In this document: positions 19,010-28,963 of the stretch, piece after piece
Position numbering within the stretch: position 1 is the first letter of the stretch
Layout of the letters: every line of letters begins with the position of its first letter
Assembly (NCBI RefSeq): GCF_020552705.1
Contig: NZ_JAJBZG010000002.1
Location: 372,001 to 436,000 of the forward strand
DNA: 64,000 nucleotides
From: Christiangramia sediminis
GTDB lineage: Bacteria; Bacteroidota; Bacteroidia; Flavobacteriales; Flavobacteriaceae
Direction of reading: 5' to 3'
Made by a program: the position numbers and the translations under genes
Notes under the pieces: generated by a model
What the model saw: the letters and a program-made list of their open reading frames with translations, nothing else
What the model was told of the DNA's origin: nothing
Databases searched by the model: none

Positions 19010-21616
19010 ATGAACTTTAATAATTTTACTATAAAATCACAAGAGGCTATCCAGCAAGCACAGCAACTTGCTCAGGAAATGGGCCATCAGCAAATTGAGA
19101 ACGAACACATTTTTAAGGCTATCAGTATGGTAGATGAAAATGTGACTCCATTTCTGCTGAAAAAACTGAACATAAACGTTAACCTTTTTACTCAGATCCT
19201 GGATAAAAGCCTGGAAAGTTTTCCTAAAGTTAGCGGGGGCGATATCCATTTATCCCGAGAAGCAGGAAAAACAGTAAATGAGGCCTCTACTATCGCCAAA
19301 AAGATGGAAGACGAATATGTATCTATAGAACATTTGATCCTCGCTATATTTAAATCTTCAAGTAAAGTTGCCCAGATTTTAAAAGATCAGGGAGCGACTG
19401 AAAAAGCTTTAAAAGCGGCCATAGCCGAATTGCGCCAGGGGGATAAAGTCACTTCACAGAGTGCTGAAGAAACTTATAATTCTTTAGACAAATATGCGCG
19501 AAATCTTAATAAGCTTGCTGAAGAGGGAAAACTGGATCCCGTAATTGGCCGTGATGAAGAGATAAGAAGAATCCTTCAGATCCTTTCGCGTAGAACCAAG
19601 AACAACCCGATGCTCGTTGGGGAGCCGGGAACAGGAAAAACGGCGATCGCAGAAGGACTGGCACATAGAATTGTAGACGGCGACGTTCCGGAGAACTTAA
19701 AAGACAAAAGAATTTATTCCCTGGATATGGGAGCCTTAATCGCAGGTGCAAAATATAAAGGTGAATTTGAAGAAAGGCTTAAAGCAGTGATCAAGGAAGT
19801 GACTTCCAGCGATGGAAGCATCGTACTTTTTATTGATGAGATCCACACACTCGTGGGTGCTGGTGGCGGACAGGGAGCCATGGATGCCGCCAATATTCTA
19901 AAACCTGCGCTCGCTCGTGGGGAGCTAAGGGCCATTGGAGCCACTACCCTGGATGAGTATCAAAAATATTTCGAAAAAGATAAAGCTCTGGAACGTCGAT
20001 TTCAGAAAGTGGTCGTAGAAGAACCCGATGTGGAAAGTGCCATTTCAATATTGCGCGGAATCAAGGAAAAGTATGAGACACACCATAAAGTAAGGATCAA
20101 AGATGAAGCGATCATTGCTGCGGTAGAACTTTCTCAACGCTATATCACCAACAGATTTCTGCCTGATAAAGCTATCGATTTAATGGATGAAGCAGCTTCC
20201 AAATTAAGAATGGAGATCAACTCCAAACCGGAAGAGCTCGACGTATTAGATCGTAAGATCATGCAATTAGAAATCGAGATCGAAGCCATTAAACGTGAAA
20301 AAGATGAAGCTAAACTAAAATCTCTCCGGTCTGATCTCGCGAATCTTAAAGAAGAACGAAATGATCTTCATGCAAGATGGATGAGTGAAAAGGATGTGGT
20401 AGATAATATTCAGAAGGCAAAGTCTGAAATTGAAGAATACAGGCTAGAAGCCGAAAGGGCTGAGCGTGAAGGAGATTATGGAAAAGTGGCTGAATTAAGA
20501 TATGGAAAGATCAAAGAAGCTCAGGAAACATTAGAGAAGCTACAGAAACAAGTTGCTGACAATCAAAATGAGAAATCCTTGATCCAGGAAGAAGTCACCA
20601 ACGAGGATATTGCCGAAGTAGTAGCAAAATGGACCGGAATTCCCGTAACAAAAATGCTCCAAAGCGATCGCGAAAAATTACTACACCTTGAAGAAGATCT
20701 TCATAAGCGAGTAGTTGGTCAGGACGAAGCGATCATCGCGGTTAGTGATGCCGTAAGAAGAAGCAGAGCAGGATTGCAGGATCAAAAGAGACCTATTGGA
20801 TCATTCTTATTCCTTGGTACTACCGGAGTGGGTAAAACCGAGCTAGCGAAGGCATTGGCTGAGTATCTCTTTGATGACGAATCTGCCATGACCAGGATCG
20901 ATATGAGTGAATACCAGGAAAGACATTCGGTAAGCAGATTGGTTGGAGCTCCTCCCGGATATGTGGGTTATGATGAAGGCGGACAATTAACCGAAGCGGT
21001 GCGCAGAAAACCATATTCTGTGGTCTTACTTGATGAGATTGAAAAAGCACATCCCGATACCTTCAATATTCTCCTGCAGGTATTGGATGAAGGAAGATTG
21101 ACCGATAATAAAGGTCGGGTAGCCGACTTTAAGAATACGATCATCATCATGACTTCAAATATGGGAAGCCATATTATTCAGGAGAAATTTGAGAATATCA
21201 AAGATCTGGATACAGCTATGGAAACTGCAAAAATTGAAGTGCTGGGCTTGTTAAAACAAAGTGTTCGTCCGGAATTCATAAACAGAATAGACGACATCGT
21301 GATGTTTAGTCCGCTAACCCAGAAAAACATTGAACAGATCGTAGGCTTACAATTGAAGGGAGTTAAGAAGATGCTGGCAAAACAGCATATAATTCTGGAT
21401 GCAACTCAAGAAGCTATAAAATACCTTTCAACTAAAGGTTTTGATCCACAATTCGGTGCAAGACCCGTGAAAAGAGTGGTTCAAAAAGAAGTTTTAAATA
21501 AGCTTTCTAAAGATATCCTTTCGGGCAAAATCCATATAGAGAGTATTATATTGCTGGATGAATTTAATGATGAACTGGTCTTTAGAAATCAGGAACACCT
21601 GGCAGAAAATGAATAA
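19010..21616 (+). CDS. clpB: ATP-dependent disaggregase ClpB
   Basis: 868 residues from [18 protein letters not shown], the normal ClpB N-terminus; a frame opening at 18968 adds 14 unrelated residues. The order is Clp N-domain repeats (1-145), AAA1 with Walker A GEPGTGKT and Walker [11 protein letters not shown], the coiled-coil M domain (about 405-525), AAA2 with [12 protein letters not shown] and [14 protein letters not shown], and the D2 C-domain. ClpB works with DnaK to dissolve heat-aggregated proteins. Paired GnCATTTTGnC sites upstream, shared with hsp20, point to heat-shock regulation. It ends at a bidirectional terminator. Confidence 0.97.
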   Translation: MNFNNFTIKSQEAIQQAQQLAQEMGHQQIENEHIFKAISMVDENVTPFLLKKLNINVNLFTQILDKSLESFPKVSGGDIHLSREAGKTVNEASTIAKKMEDEYVSIEHLILAIFKSSSKVAQILKDQGATEKALKAAIAELRQGDKVTSQSAEETYNSLDKYARNLNKLAEEGKLDPVIGRDEEIRRILQILSRRTKNNPMLVGEPGTGKTAIAEGLAHRIVDGDVPENLKDKRIYSLDMGALIAGAKYKGEFEERLKAVIKEVTSSDGSIVLFIDEIHTLVGAGGGQGAMDAANILKPALARGELRAIGATTLDEYQKYFEKDKALERRFQKVVVEEPDVESAISILRGIKEKYETHHKVRIKDEAIIAAVELSQRYITNRFLPDKAIDLMDEAASKLRMEINSKPEELDVLDRKIMQLEIEIEAIKREKDEAKLKSLRSDLANLKEERNDLHARWMSEKDVVDNIQKAKSEIEEYRLEAERAEREGDYGKVAELRYGKIKEAQETLEKLQKQVADNQNEKSLIQEEVTNEDIAEVVAKWTGIPVTKMLQSDREKLLHLEEDLHKRVVGQDEAIIAVSDAVRRSRAGLQDQKRPIGSFLFLGTTGVGKTELAKALAEYLFDDESAMTRIDMSEYQERHSVSRLVGAPPGYVGYDEGGQLTEAVRRKPYSVVLLDEIEKAHPDTFNILLQVLDEGRLTDNKGRVADFKNTIIIMTSNMGSHIIQEKFENIKDLDTAMETAKIEVLGLLKQSVRPEFINRIDDIVMFSPLTQKNIEQIVGLQLKGVKKMLAKQHIILDATQEAIKYLSTKGFDPQFGARPVKRVVQKEVLNKLSKDILSGKIHIESIILLDEFNDELVFRNQEHLAENE

Positions 21617-21637
21617 TTAGAGTTTATTATATAAAAC

Positions 21638-21668
21638 AAAAAGCGGTAGATTTCTCTACCGCTTTTTT
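21638..21668. terminator. Bidirectional terminator between clpB and csbD
   Basis: AAAGCGGTAGA and TCTACCGCTTT form an 11-bp stem on a three-base loop with A and T runs on either side; serves both convergent genes. Confidence 0.9.
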
Positions 21669-21689
21669 AATAAATTGATTCATCAATCA

Positions 21690-21875
21690 TTACCATCTAT
21701 CAATTTCCTTTTTCAGTTCTTCTTTAGACTGGCCCGTTTTCTCTTGCATGCGACCAAGCATTTCATCAAACTTTCCTTCGGAATAGGTGGTATCATCATC
21801 AGTTAATTTACCATACTTCTGTTTAAACTCACCTTTAATTTGTTTCCATTTTCCTTCTCTCTGATCTTCATTCAT
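21690..21875 (-). CDS. CsbD family stress protein
   Basis: 61 residues: MNEDQREGKWKQIKGEFKQ is the standard CsbD start (NxDxxxGKWxQxKGxxK), followed by WGKLTDDD-like KYGKLTDDD and GKFDEMLGRMQEKTG. CsbD-like proteins are small, highly charged and induced by general stress in several bacteria; the molecular role is not known. It is convergent with clpB and separated only by the shared terminator. Confidence 0.88.
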   Translation of the reverse strand: MNEDQREGKWKQIKGEFKQKYGKLTDDDTTYSEGKFDEMLGRMQEKTGQSKEELKKEIDRW

Positions 21876-21968
21876 AACATATTGGTTTTAATTGTTAATA
21901 GAATAAAGATATTTAAACATCACCCTTAGACATCCCAAGAAACTCCTATAATTGTCTTAACAATTTGT

Positions 21969-21976
21969 TATTTTTG
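21969..21976 (+). promoter_or_regulatory. -7 element of the phytase-esterase-like gene
   Basis: TATTTTTG matches TAnnTTTG; predicted start near 21983, leaving a leader of about 10 bases before the ATG at 21994. A TTG 14 bases upstream is too close for the standard -33 position. Confidence 0.4.
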
Positions 21977-21993
21977 AAATCCAATTAAATTTC

Positions 21994-23112
21994 ATGAGAA
22001 AAATCATTGCGCTGTTACTCTGCGCTTTCTTAATATGTAGCTGTGCGGTAACCCGTAAAATTGAAAATGATACTATCCAGCTGAGATTTTTAGATGAGTA
22101 TGTATTACCCGCCAATATTGAAATTGACAATACTATTGTTGGCGGACTTTCAGGAATTGATTACAAAAAAGGCAACTATTATCTGGTAAGTGATCAATCT
22201 TCTCAACCTCGAATATACAGGGCTGATATAAGTATCAAAAACAATAAATTTAAAGAAGTTTCCTTTGAACAGCTTATAAGTATTAAGAAAACTAAAGAAT
22301 TCTCTAATGAGGTTCTGGATCTTGAAGCAGTGAGATTTGATTCTAAACGGAACGAGTTTGTAGTTACCAGTGAAGGAGGCATTGATGATGATGATAAGAA
22401 TCCCGGTATTTACAGGATTTCTAATATTGGGCAAATTCAGAATTCTTTTAATATTCCTGAATATTTCAAAGCTGGTGATGTTCAAAAACCCAGAAACAAC
22501 GGAGTTTTTGAAGGATTAACAGAAAGTTTTGATCAGCAGGCTTATTGGGTGGCAACCGAACTTCCTTTAGAAAAAGATTCTTCAAAACCAAAGATATTTC
22601 CCTCAAGATCGCATATTAGGATCACCAAATTTGATAAAAATACCGGTGAACCCATTAAACAGTTTGTTTATAAGCTTGACGGGATTTCAAAACTTCCCAT
22701 AAATTATTTTGCGGTTAATGGAGTAACTGAAATCCTGGAATATGCAGAAGATAAATTTCTAATCCTGGAAAGAGCTTATTCCGCAGGATATGGTTCCCAC
22801 GGTAATACCGTGAAAATATTTGAAATTGATGCTTCCCAAGTGACAAACACTTTGGAAATACAGCGATTAAAAGGAGAAGACTATACTACGGCTGAAAAAA
22901 AACTTTTATTCAACTTTAAATCTGTTAAGGATAAATTGACCCAGGGGATCATAGATAATATTGAAGGAATGAGTTTTGGGCCTCTACTGGAAAATGGCCA
23001 ACAATCATTAATTCTGGTTTCAGATAATAACTTCAACAGTTTTGCAGAGCAATTGAATCAATTCATTTTAATGCAGATCAATATAAACGAAACTAATACG
23101 GTAACAAATTAA
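21994..23112 (+). CDS. Esterase-like phytase-family lipoprotein
   Basis: 372 residues with a lipoprotein signal (lipobox LICSC, C17). The mature part resembles the 'esterase-like activity of phytase' propeller family: GGLSGIDYKKGNYYLVSDQS, LDLEAVRFDSKRNEFVVTSEG, NGVFEGLTESFDQQAYWVATE and IEGMSFGPLLENGQQSLILVSDNNF. Proteins of this family are exported and often lie near phosphate genes; the actual activity is rarely shown. It is followed 40 bases later by the histidine-phosphatase lipoprotein on the same strand. Confidence 0.8.
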   Translation: MRKIIALLLCAFLICSCAVTRKIENDTIQLRFLDEYVLPANIEIDNTIVGGLSGIDYKKGNYYLVSDQSSQPRIYRADISIKNNKFKEVSFEQLISIKKTKEFSNEVLDLEAVRFDSKRNEFVVTSEGGIDDDDKNPGIYRISNIGQIQNSFNIPEYFKAGDVQKPRNNGVFEGLTESFDQQAYWVATELPLEKDSSKPKIFPSRSHIRITKFDKNTGEPIKQFVYKLDGISKLPINYFAVNGVTEILEYAEDKFLILERAYSAGYGSHGNTVKIFEIDASQVTNTLEIQRLKGEDYTTAEKKLLFNFKSVKDKLTQGIIDNIEGMSFGPLLENGQQSLILVSDNNFNSFAEQLNQFILMQININETNTVTN

Positions 23113-23152
23113 AAAACACATCGTCAAATCCCAAACTTAAAAAACAACTATC

Positions 23153-23677
23153 ATGGCCAACATCATCATATTTTTTTTCTCGTTTGTTCTAACTTTCGGA
23201 TGTAATTCCAATGAGAATATTCCTCAGCCGTCAAGTGAAGCTGTAACTACCTACTATTTGATTCGTCATGCAGAAAAAGATCGTAGTAATCCTGAAAACG
23301 AAGATCCAGAACTTACTGAAAAAGGATTGGAGCGGGCCGCTAACTGGACTGAAGTTTTAAAAGATATCAATTTTGACGCCGTTTACAGCACAAATTATAA
23401 AAGAACCAGACAAACCGCAAAGCCTCTGGCAGATCTTAAAAAGTTAGAAGTATTAAGTTATAATGACAAAAAATTTTACGATCAGGAATTTAAAAATGCG
23501 ACTTCAGGAAAAACTGTCCTTGTGGTGGGACACAGCAACACCACCCCAATGTTTGCAAATGCTATTCTCGGGGAGAAAAAATATGAAAATATCGATGACT
23601 CAGAAAATGGCGCACTTTTTATAGTCCAGGTTCTAAAAGATGGTTCTGCGATAAGCCAGGTGATCTATATTAATTAA
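23153..23677 (+). CDS. Histidine phosphatase family lipoprotein (SixA-like)
   Basis: 174 residues with signal peptide and lipobox LTFGC (C17). The catalytic RHG-type motif YYLIRHAEKD gives the phospho-accepting histidine H40, the arginine pair appears in YSTNYKRTRQTAKPL, and the second histidine in VVGHSNTTP. It would remove phosphate from a small or peptide substrate at the cell envelope. It probably shares a transcript with the phytase-like gene upstream, which would give two phosphoester-related lipoproteins together. Its last four bases overlap the convergent DUF6503 gene. Confidence 0.85.
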   Translation: MANIIIFFFSFVLTFGCNSNENIPQPSSEAVTTYYLIRHAEKDRSNPENEDPELTEKGLERAANWTEVLKDINFDAVYSTNYKRTRQTAKPLADLKKLEVLSYNDKKFYDQEFKNATSGKTVLVVGHSNTTPMFANAILGEKKYENIDDSENGALFIVQVLKDGSAISQVIYIN

Positions 23678-24420
23678 GATCCCAGCTTGACCTTAATATC
23701 TTTGGTTTCGATTAGTGAAAGTAGTTCCAGTTCCCGTTTTTCATAAAGACTATCCAGTTTTTCTAGCGGAGTTGACAGCACTTCGTATTTATAATTTTCA
23801 TAATCTACGAACCTGATCCCTTCAATAATACGGTGATTAAAAGCTTTTCTAAAACGCATTCCGCCACCATTCACATCAAAATTATAAGCCAGATAATCCA
23901 CCTCAAAATTTTGAGTATCTATCCAGTAAAGATATTCGTCCTCATGGTCTGTTCCCCCGCCATCTTCAGCAAAGGTTACTTTTACTTCATAATATTCACG
24001 TCCGGCAATACTATCCTTCCCAATTAATTCCTTATTCGCTGCATCGGCATTTAATCCGTAGGGTAGCTGAACGAAATAATGCACAGAATTTATTGAATTC
24101 CCAACTGGCAATACTAGTGAATCCTGAAGTATCACCGCGGTATCATTCACAAAACGCTCCAAGCCTTCATTATTCAAAATATCATGAACTCTGTTCCCTG
24201 TAGAATCTACTACTTTTCTTTCGAGTTGAAACTTCCCTCCATTTCGTATGCTTTTATAATCTCTTTTCCTGAAAACGAAATCAATTTGTGCATTTTTATA
24301 CCTTTCTCCGCCGGCATTTTTTATGGCTTTGTTCACGATCTCATTGGCAGTCAGTTCCTTTTTTTCTTCGGAACAGGAAGCGAAACATAAGATTAGAAAC
24401 AATAAAGAAATGTACTTCAT
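23674..24420 (-). CDS. DUF6503-type lipoprotein
   Basis: 248 residues, lipobox LCFASC (C16). ANEIVNKAIKNAGGERYKNAQIDFVFRKRDYKSIRNGG and the later EDEYLYWIDTQNFEVDYLAY fit what I recall as the Bacteroidota family DUF6503, whose lipocalin/LolA-like shape is suggested by the alternating strands. Function is unknown; outer-membrane or periplasmic lipid-facing location is inferred from the lipobox and fold. It stands alone, convergent with the phosphatase gene. Confidence 0.65.
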   Translation of the reverse strand: MKYISLLFLILCFASCSEEKKELTANEIVNKAIKNAGGERYKNAQIDFVFRKRDYKSIRNGGKFQLERKVVDSTGNRVHDILNNEGLERFVNDTAVILQDSLVLPVGNSINSVHYFVQLPYGLNADAANKELIGKDSIAGREYYEVKVTFAEDGGGTDHEDEYLYWIDTQNFEVDYLAYNFDVNGGGMRFRKAFNHRIIEGIRFVDYENYKYEVLSTPLEKLDSLYEKRELELLSLIETKDIKVKLGS

Positions 24421-24518
24421 AGGTGTCGATATAAGAGCTGCAAAAATAAAAATTTTTGTTTAGGAAGCTCTCACAGATAATTTTAAAATTGCTTTAGCAT
24501 GAAATTAGCTTAAAGCTT

Positions 24519-24526
24519 GTATTTTT
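24519..24526 (+). promoter_or_regulatory. -7 element of smpB
   Basis: TATTTTTG matches TAnnTTTG; the predicted start (about 24532) is only a few bases before the smpB ATG, so the message may be nearly leaderless. A weak TTTAG lies in the -33 area. Confidence 0.45.
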
Positions 24527-24534
24527 GTGCCTAT

Positions 24535-24990
24535 ATGAAGAATTCTATCAACATAAAAAACCGTAAGGCTAAATTCAATTATGAGTTTCTGGATAAATAT
24601 ACCGCAGGTATAAAATTAGCCGGAACTGAGATAAAAGCTATACGGGAAGGAAAGGCAAATATTGCCGAAAGTTTTTGTGAATTCAATAATCATGAGCTTT
24701 TTGTAATCAATATGCATGTTGAAGAATATTCTCATGCCACTCATTTTAATCATAACCCAAAAAGTGAGCGGAAATTATTACTTCAAAAAAGAGAATTACG
24801 AAAACTAGAAAAAGAAGTTACCAATTCTGGTTTAACCATCATTCCTCTAAGATTATTTATTAATGACCGTGGTCTTGCCAAATTGCAAATATCTCTTGCG
24901 AAGGGTAAAAAATTATATGACAAGAGGGAAACTATAAAAGATCGGGAAAGCAAACGTCGTTTAGACCGAATACAGAAAGAATACAAATAA
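24535..24990 (+). CDS. smpB: SsrA-binding protein SmpB
   Basis: 151 residues from MKNSINIKNRKAKFNYEFLD. Family blocks are complete: AGIKLAGTEIKAIREGKANI, HVEEYSHATHFNHNPKSERKLLLQKRE, and the basic C-terminal tail YDKRETIKDRESKRRLDR that enters the decoding centre. SmpB carries tmRNA to stalled ribosomes. A TTG 18 bases upstream opens the frame earlier but lies in the predicted promoter. The tmRNA gene is not in this window. Confidence 0.96.
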   Translation: MKNSINIKNRKAKFNYEFLDKYTAGIKLAGTEIKAIREGKANIAESFCEFNNHELFVINMHVEEYSHATHFNHNPKSERKLLLQKRELRKLEKEVTNSGLTIIPLRLFINDRGLAKLQISLAKGKKLYDKRETIKDRESKRRLDRIQKEYK

Positions 24991-25033
24991 ATTCCATTTT
25001 TTTTTCGTTCAGTAATAATCCAAAATCTAATGC

Positions 25034-27499
25034 ATGTTTAAAAAGCTACCTGGTCTATTACTGTTGCTGACAGTTTTCCATACCTATTCCCAAATTACCG
25101 GAGAAGTAAAAGATGAAAATGGCAATCCCTTGCCCTATGTAAATATTTATACTGAAACCGGCTCCCAGGGGACCACCACCAATGATGATGGTATCTACGA
25201 ACTGAAAATTGATAAAGAAGGGAATTACACCCTGGTTTACCAATTTCTAGGTTACAAAACACTTAAGAAGAAAGTCGAAGCAACGGAGTTTCCTATGACT
25301 ATTAACATAGTCCTGAAAGCTGAAAGTACCAGCCTGGATGAAGTTACCGTGCAAAGTGGGGAGAATCCTGCCATTAGAATTATCAGAAAAGCAATAGATA
25401 ATAGAGAGCTAAATGCAGAAAAATTGGAATCTTTTACTGCTGATTTTTATTCCCGTGGATTATGGCGTATCAAGAACGCTCCCGAGAAAATTTTAGGCCA
25501 GGACGTGGGTGATCTTGGTGGTGGCCTGGATTCAACCAGAAGTGGAATTGTTTACTTAAGTGAAACCATTTCTGAGATCGCTTATCAAAAACCTGATGAT
25601 TTTAAAGAAAAGATCATCGCTTCAAAAGTAAGCGGTGATGATAATGGCTTTAGCTTAAACTCGGCTCAGGAAGCATACTTTTCTTTTTATGAAAATACCC
25701 TGGATATCAACAGTGAAATGGTGTCTCCCATAGCTGAATATGCTTTCAATTATTACAAATATAATCTTGAAGGAACTTTTTTTGATGATCAGGGAAATAT
25801 GATCAACAAAATAAATGTCACTCCAAAAAGGGAGAATGACCGTGTTTTTTCTGGTTTTATATACATTGTAGAAGATCTTTGGCAGATCTATGGCGTGGAA
25901 CTAAAAACTACTGGTCAGGCAATTCAGGTTCCTCCAATAGAAGAATTGGTTTTTCGACAGAATCATAAGTATTCACCTGAAAATAAACTTTATATCCAGA
26001 TCTCACAGAGCGTTGATTTCAGTTTTAAGATCTTCGGTTTTGGGGGAGATGGAAAATTTACGGCTGTTTATAGCAATTATGAATTCAGTCCGCAATTCAA
26101 TAATAACAGCTTCGGAAGAGAAATTTTGAGTTTTCAGGAAGAAGCCAATAAAAAGGATTCTCTTTTCTGGAAAGAAAAAAGACCGGTCCCGCTTACTACT
26201 GAAGAAATTGAAGATTATGTAAAAAAGGACAGCATCCAGGAAGTAAGAAGCACTAAAAAATACAAGGATTCTGTAGATACGGTAAAAAATAAATTCGGGA
26301 TCTCCGATGTGCTTTTTGGATACTCTTATAGAAATTCCTGGAAAAACAGAAGTTTTAGTATAAGTGCACCCATTGCAGGAATAGGCTTCAACACGGTCCA
26401 GGGCTGGAATACCGATGTTACTTTAAGTTATACTCAAAGAACAGGAGATGATCAGGAAAATTACTGGAGAATTTATTCAGACATTGATTATGGTTTAAGC
26501 GAAAAAAGATTTAGGCTGAACGGAGGTTTTGAGAAGAAATTCAATAATTTCAATAAGCCCTTTCTAAGAATTTCAGGAGGTGTTGCTTCAAAACAAATAA
26601 ATTCCCGGGAACCTATCTCTCCTTTACTGAATAGTATTACCAGCATTTTCTTCGAAAGAAATTATATGAAGCTTTACGAAAAAAGCTTTGCCAATATTGG
26701 TTATGGTCAGGATGTATTTCCCGGAGTCAGATTATTCGGAGAACTCAGCTGGGAAAACAGAAAGGCATTGACCAACCATAAAGATCATGTTTTTATAGAT
26801 TGGGAAGACAGGAGCTATAATTCCAATAATCCTTTTCAGCCGGATAATTTCGGTAGCCTTCCGTTTGAAGAACATTCGATTTTCAAATCAAACCTCTCTA
26901 CAGATATCACCTTCGGACAAAAATATATGAGTTATCCTAATGGTAGATATAATGTGTATGAGTCCAAATATCCCAAATTAAAACTAAGCTGGGAAAAAGG
27001 TTTTGCTGGAAGTGAAGCGAAATATAATTTTGATCAGTTCAAAGCTCAGATCAGGCAGAATTTAGATCTGGGAAATAAAGGTGAGTTTCAGTATTTGATC
27101 AACGGTGGAGTGTTTTCCAATTCTGAAGATATAAGCCTGGTAGATTATCAACATTTTGATGCCAATCAAACCCGGATAGGTTTTGGCAGTTATGTTGGGA
27201 AATTCAATTTGATGCCTTACTACAACTTCAGCACCAACCAGAACTATGCTGAATTTCATGCGGAACATAATTTTCAGGGATGGGTACTTGGAAAACTACC
27301 TTTGATCAATAAATTGAATTTTAACCTGATACTTGGCGCCCACAGACTAACTACAACCAACAGAAATCCGTATTCAGAATATTCGGTTGGAATAGACAAT
27401 CTCGGGTTCGGAAAATATAGATTTTTGAGACTGGATTATGTAGTGTCAGATTTTGGTGGGAAACAAGACGGAGCTTTTATATTCGGACTGAAATTTTAA
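25034..27499 (+). CDS. DUF5686 outer-membrane protein with carboxypeptidase-regulatory domain
   Basis: 821 residues. After a signal peptide (about 1-19) comes a carboxypeptidase-regulatory-like beta sandwich (ITGEVKDENGNPLPYVNIY, about 21-105), as on TonB receptors, and then the DUF5686 region to the end, with many aromatic-ended strands and a C-terminal FIFGLKF that fits an outer-membrane barrel. No plug domain is seen, so it is not a TonB receptor. The family is common in Bacteroidota and has no known function. It lies 43 bases after smpB on the same strand. Confidence 0.82.
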   Translation: MFKKLPGLLLLLTVFHTYSQITGEVKDENGNPLPYVNIYTETGSQGTTTNDDGIYELKIDKEGNYTLVYQFLGYKTLKKKVEATEFPMTINIVLKAESTSLDEVTVQSGENPAIRIIRKAIDNRELNAEKLESFTADFYSRGLWRIKNAPEKILGQDVGDLGGGLDSTRSGIVYLSETISEIAYQKPDDFKEKIIASKVSGDDNGFSLNSAQEAYFSFYENTLDINSEMVSPIAEYAFNYYKYNLEGTFFDDQGNMINKINVTPKRENDRVFSGFIYIVEDLWQIYGVELKTTGQAIQVPPIEELVFRQNHKYSPENKLYIQISQSVDFSFKIFGFGGDGKFTAVYSNYEFSPQFNNNSFGREILSFQEEANKKDSLFWKEKRPVPLTTEEIEDYVKKDSIQEVRSTKKYKDSVDTVKNKFGISDVLFGYSYRNSWKNRSFSISAPIAGIGFNTVQGWNTDVTLSYTQRTGDDQENYWRIYSDIDYGLSEKRFRLNGGFEKKFNNFNKPFLRISGGVASKQINSREPISPLLNSITSIFFERNYMKLYEKSFANIGYGQDVFPGVRLFGELSWENRKALTNHKDHVFIDWEDRSYNSNNPFQPDNFGSLPFEEHSIFKSNLSTDITFGQKYMSYPNGRYNVYESKYPKLKLSWEKGFAGSEAKYNFDQFKAQIRQNLDLGNKGEFQYLINGGVFSNSEDISLVDYQHFDANQTRIGFGSYVGKFNLMPYYNFSTNQNYAEFHAEHNFQGWVLGKLPLINKLNFNLILGAHRLTTTNRNPYSEYSVGIDNLGFGKYRFLRLDYVVSDFGGKQDGAFIFGLKF

Positions 27500-27545
27500 A
27501 TATAAAAAGAGGTAAAAAAGCCCGCTATCTTCGTTTTCATAAGAT

Positions 27546-27699
27546 TGTCATTCCGACTCAGGAGGAATCTCTTGACACCACAGATTCTTCACTTTGCTTT
27601 CTCTTCGTTCTGAATGACATACGATTGCTCTTCCGACGCAGGAGGAATCTCTTGACACCACAGATTCTTCACTTTGCTATCGCTCCGTTCTGAATGACA
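27546..27699. repeat. Two tandem 74-bp elements with inverted ends
   Basis: Copies at 27546-27619 and 27626-27699, starting 80 bases apart. Each contains GACnCAGGAGGAATCTCTTG near the left end and ends in GAATGACA, which is the inverse of TGTCATTC at the start of the first copy; the left end of the second copy has decayed to TGCTCTTC. Long identical central blocks show a recent duplication. This is the interspersed short-repeat type common in Flavobacteriia genomes. A related single end is found at 41943-41974. Confidence 0.8.
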
Positions 27700-27718
27700 A
27701 AAAAATTAATTAGAATAA

Positions 27719-27748
27719 AAAAGCTGAAATCTTAAGATCTCAGCTTTT
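27719..27748. terminator. Bidirectional terminator
   Basis: AAAAGCTGA and TCAGCTTTT flank ATCTTAAGAT, itself a palindrome, giving a long stem. A and T runs on both sides; it serves the DUF5606 gene on the minus strand. Confidence 0.8.
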
Positions 27749-27772
27749 CATATTCCGTTTCGAAATAGAATT

Positions 27773-28207
27773 CTATTCTTCCTCGTCTTTATTTTCTTCA
27801 GTTTTAGCGGAATCTTCTTCTTTCGAAAAATCTGTAAAACCATTTTCGATCAAAATATTATACCATTGGAAGATCTTCTTCATATCACTGGCATAAACCC
27901 TGTCCTCATCATAGTCTGGAAGAATTTCAGAAAAGTAATCCTCCAGCTCTTTTTTAGATGATTTATGGCTTATGGCAGCCCCGCCATCTTCTTTTTCTTT
28001 GATCTTTTGAAAAACTTCACCCAGCGGAATCTCTTCAGTATAGGTATAAATAGCGATCTCGCTCAAAATACTCACATTGTGACGCATGTTTACTGCTATC
28101 TTCTTTCCGTCAAGCATAGATTTTGCAACAAAGCCTCCTCTGGTTTGAGCCGTAAGCTCGTACAAACCGGGTTTTCCAGAAATGGCAAGAATTTTATCTA
28201 ATCCCAT
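27773..28207 (-). CDS. DUF5606 domain protein
   Basis: 144 residues beginning MGLDKILAISGKPGLYELTAQTR, the signature start of the Bacteroidota family DUF5606. The N-terminal half is a small SH3-like beta domain (GGFVAKSMLDGKKIAV), followed by a helical part with a KIFQWYNIL motif and an acidic tail rich in Glu. Function unknown. It is the last gene of a ruvX-def-DUF5606 unit, 57 bases after def. Confidence 0.85.
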   Translation of the reverse strand: MGLDKILAISGKPGLYELTAQTRGGFVAKSMLDGKKIAVNMRHNVSILSEIAIYTYTEEIPLGEVFQKIKEKEDGGAAISHKSSKKELEDYFSEILPDYDEDRVYASDMKKIFQWYNILIENGFTDFSKEEDSAKTEENKDEEE

Positions 28208-28264
28208 AGTATTTTTTTATTTAGGTTGGCAAATATCAATTCCCACAATCAAATATCAAAGCCT

Positions 28265-28855
28265 TTAGCGGGCTTTTTTTGCATTGGGAAAGCGCATCTT
28301 ATAATCTATATTGATCTTGCCTTTGGAAATATTAGCGAGTTTACCTTTTATCAGTCTCTTTTTCAGACTGGAAAGCTTATCTGTAAACAGAATTCCCTCT
28401 ATATGATCATATTCATGCTGAATAACCCTTGCCGCCAAACCAGAATATTTTTCAGTATGTTTTTCCCAGTTTTCGTCGTAGTACTCGATCGTAATATCAG
28501 GCTGTCTGAAAACATCTTCACGAACCTCAGGAATACTTAAGCAACCTTCGCTAAAAGCCCATTCTTCACCGGTTTCTTCCGTTATCTTCGGATTTATGAA
28601 CACTTTTCGCATATCCTTTAAGGCTGTCTGTTCAGCCTCCTCCAGTTCTTCATCTTCTGCGAATGGAGCCGGATCTATCATAAACATTCTAATAGGCAAT
28701 CCCACCTGTGGTGCAGCAAGGCCCACGCCGTATGCATTATACATGGTATCCCACATATTGTTGATCAATTCCTCAAGTTTCGGGTAATCCTTATCTATAT
28801 CTTTGGCTTTCTTTTTTAAAACCGGATCTCCGTATGCTACAATTGGTAAAATCAT
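28265..28855 (-). CDS. def: Peptide deformylase
   Basis: 196 residues with the three deformylase motifs: GVGLAAPQ (43-50), EGCLSIP with metal ligand C105, and QHEYDH with H147, E148 and H151. It removes the N-formyl group from new proteins. An acidic insert (about 65-78, EDEELEEAEQ) between motifs 1 and 2 is seen in Bacteroidota enzymes. It is downstream of ruvX, 108 bases away on the same strand. Confidence 0.96.
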   Translation of the reverse strand: MILPIVAYGDPVLKKKAKDIDKDYPKLEELINNMWDTMYNAYGVGLAAPQVGLPIRMFMIDPAPFAEDEELEEAEQTALKDMRKVFINPKITEETGEEWAFSEGCLSIPEVREDVFRQPDITIEYYDENWEKHTEKYSGLAARVIQHEYDHIEGILFTDKLSSLKKRLIKGKLANISKGKINIDYKMRFPNAKKAR

Positions 28856-28963
28856 TTCTTAAAGTTTTCAGCTTTAAGCCCTAAGCTATAAGCCTCTTTT
28901 AATTCTAAATATTTATCAACCTTGGCAAGCTTTTAAACTTGCAACTTTTTACTTTTTACTCCC

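Noticed and set aside
28226-28540. A plus-strand 104-codon frame opposite def
   Set aside because: It is the antisense shadow of the deformylase gene, which has all its catalytic motifs.
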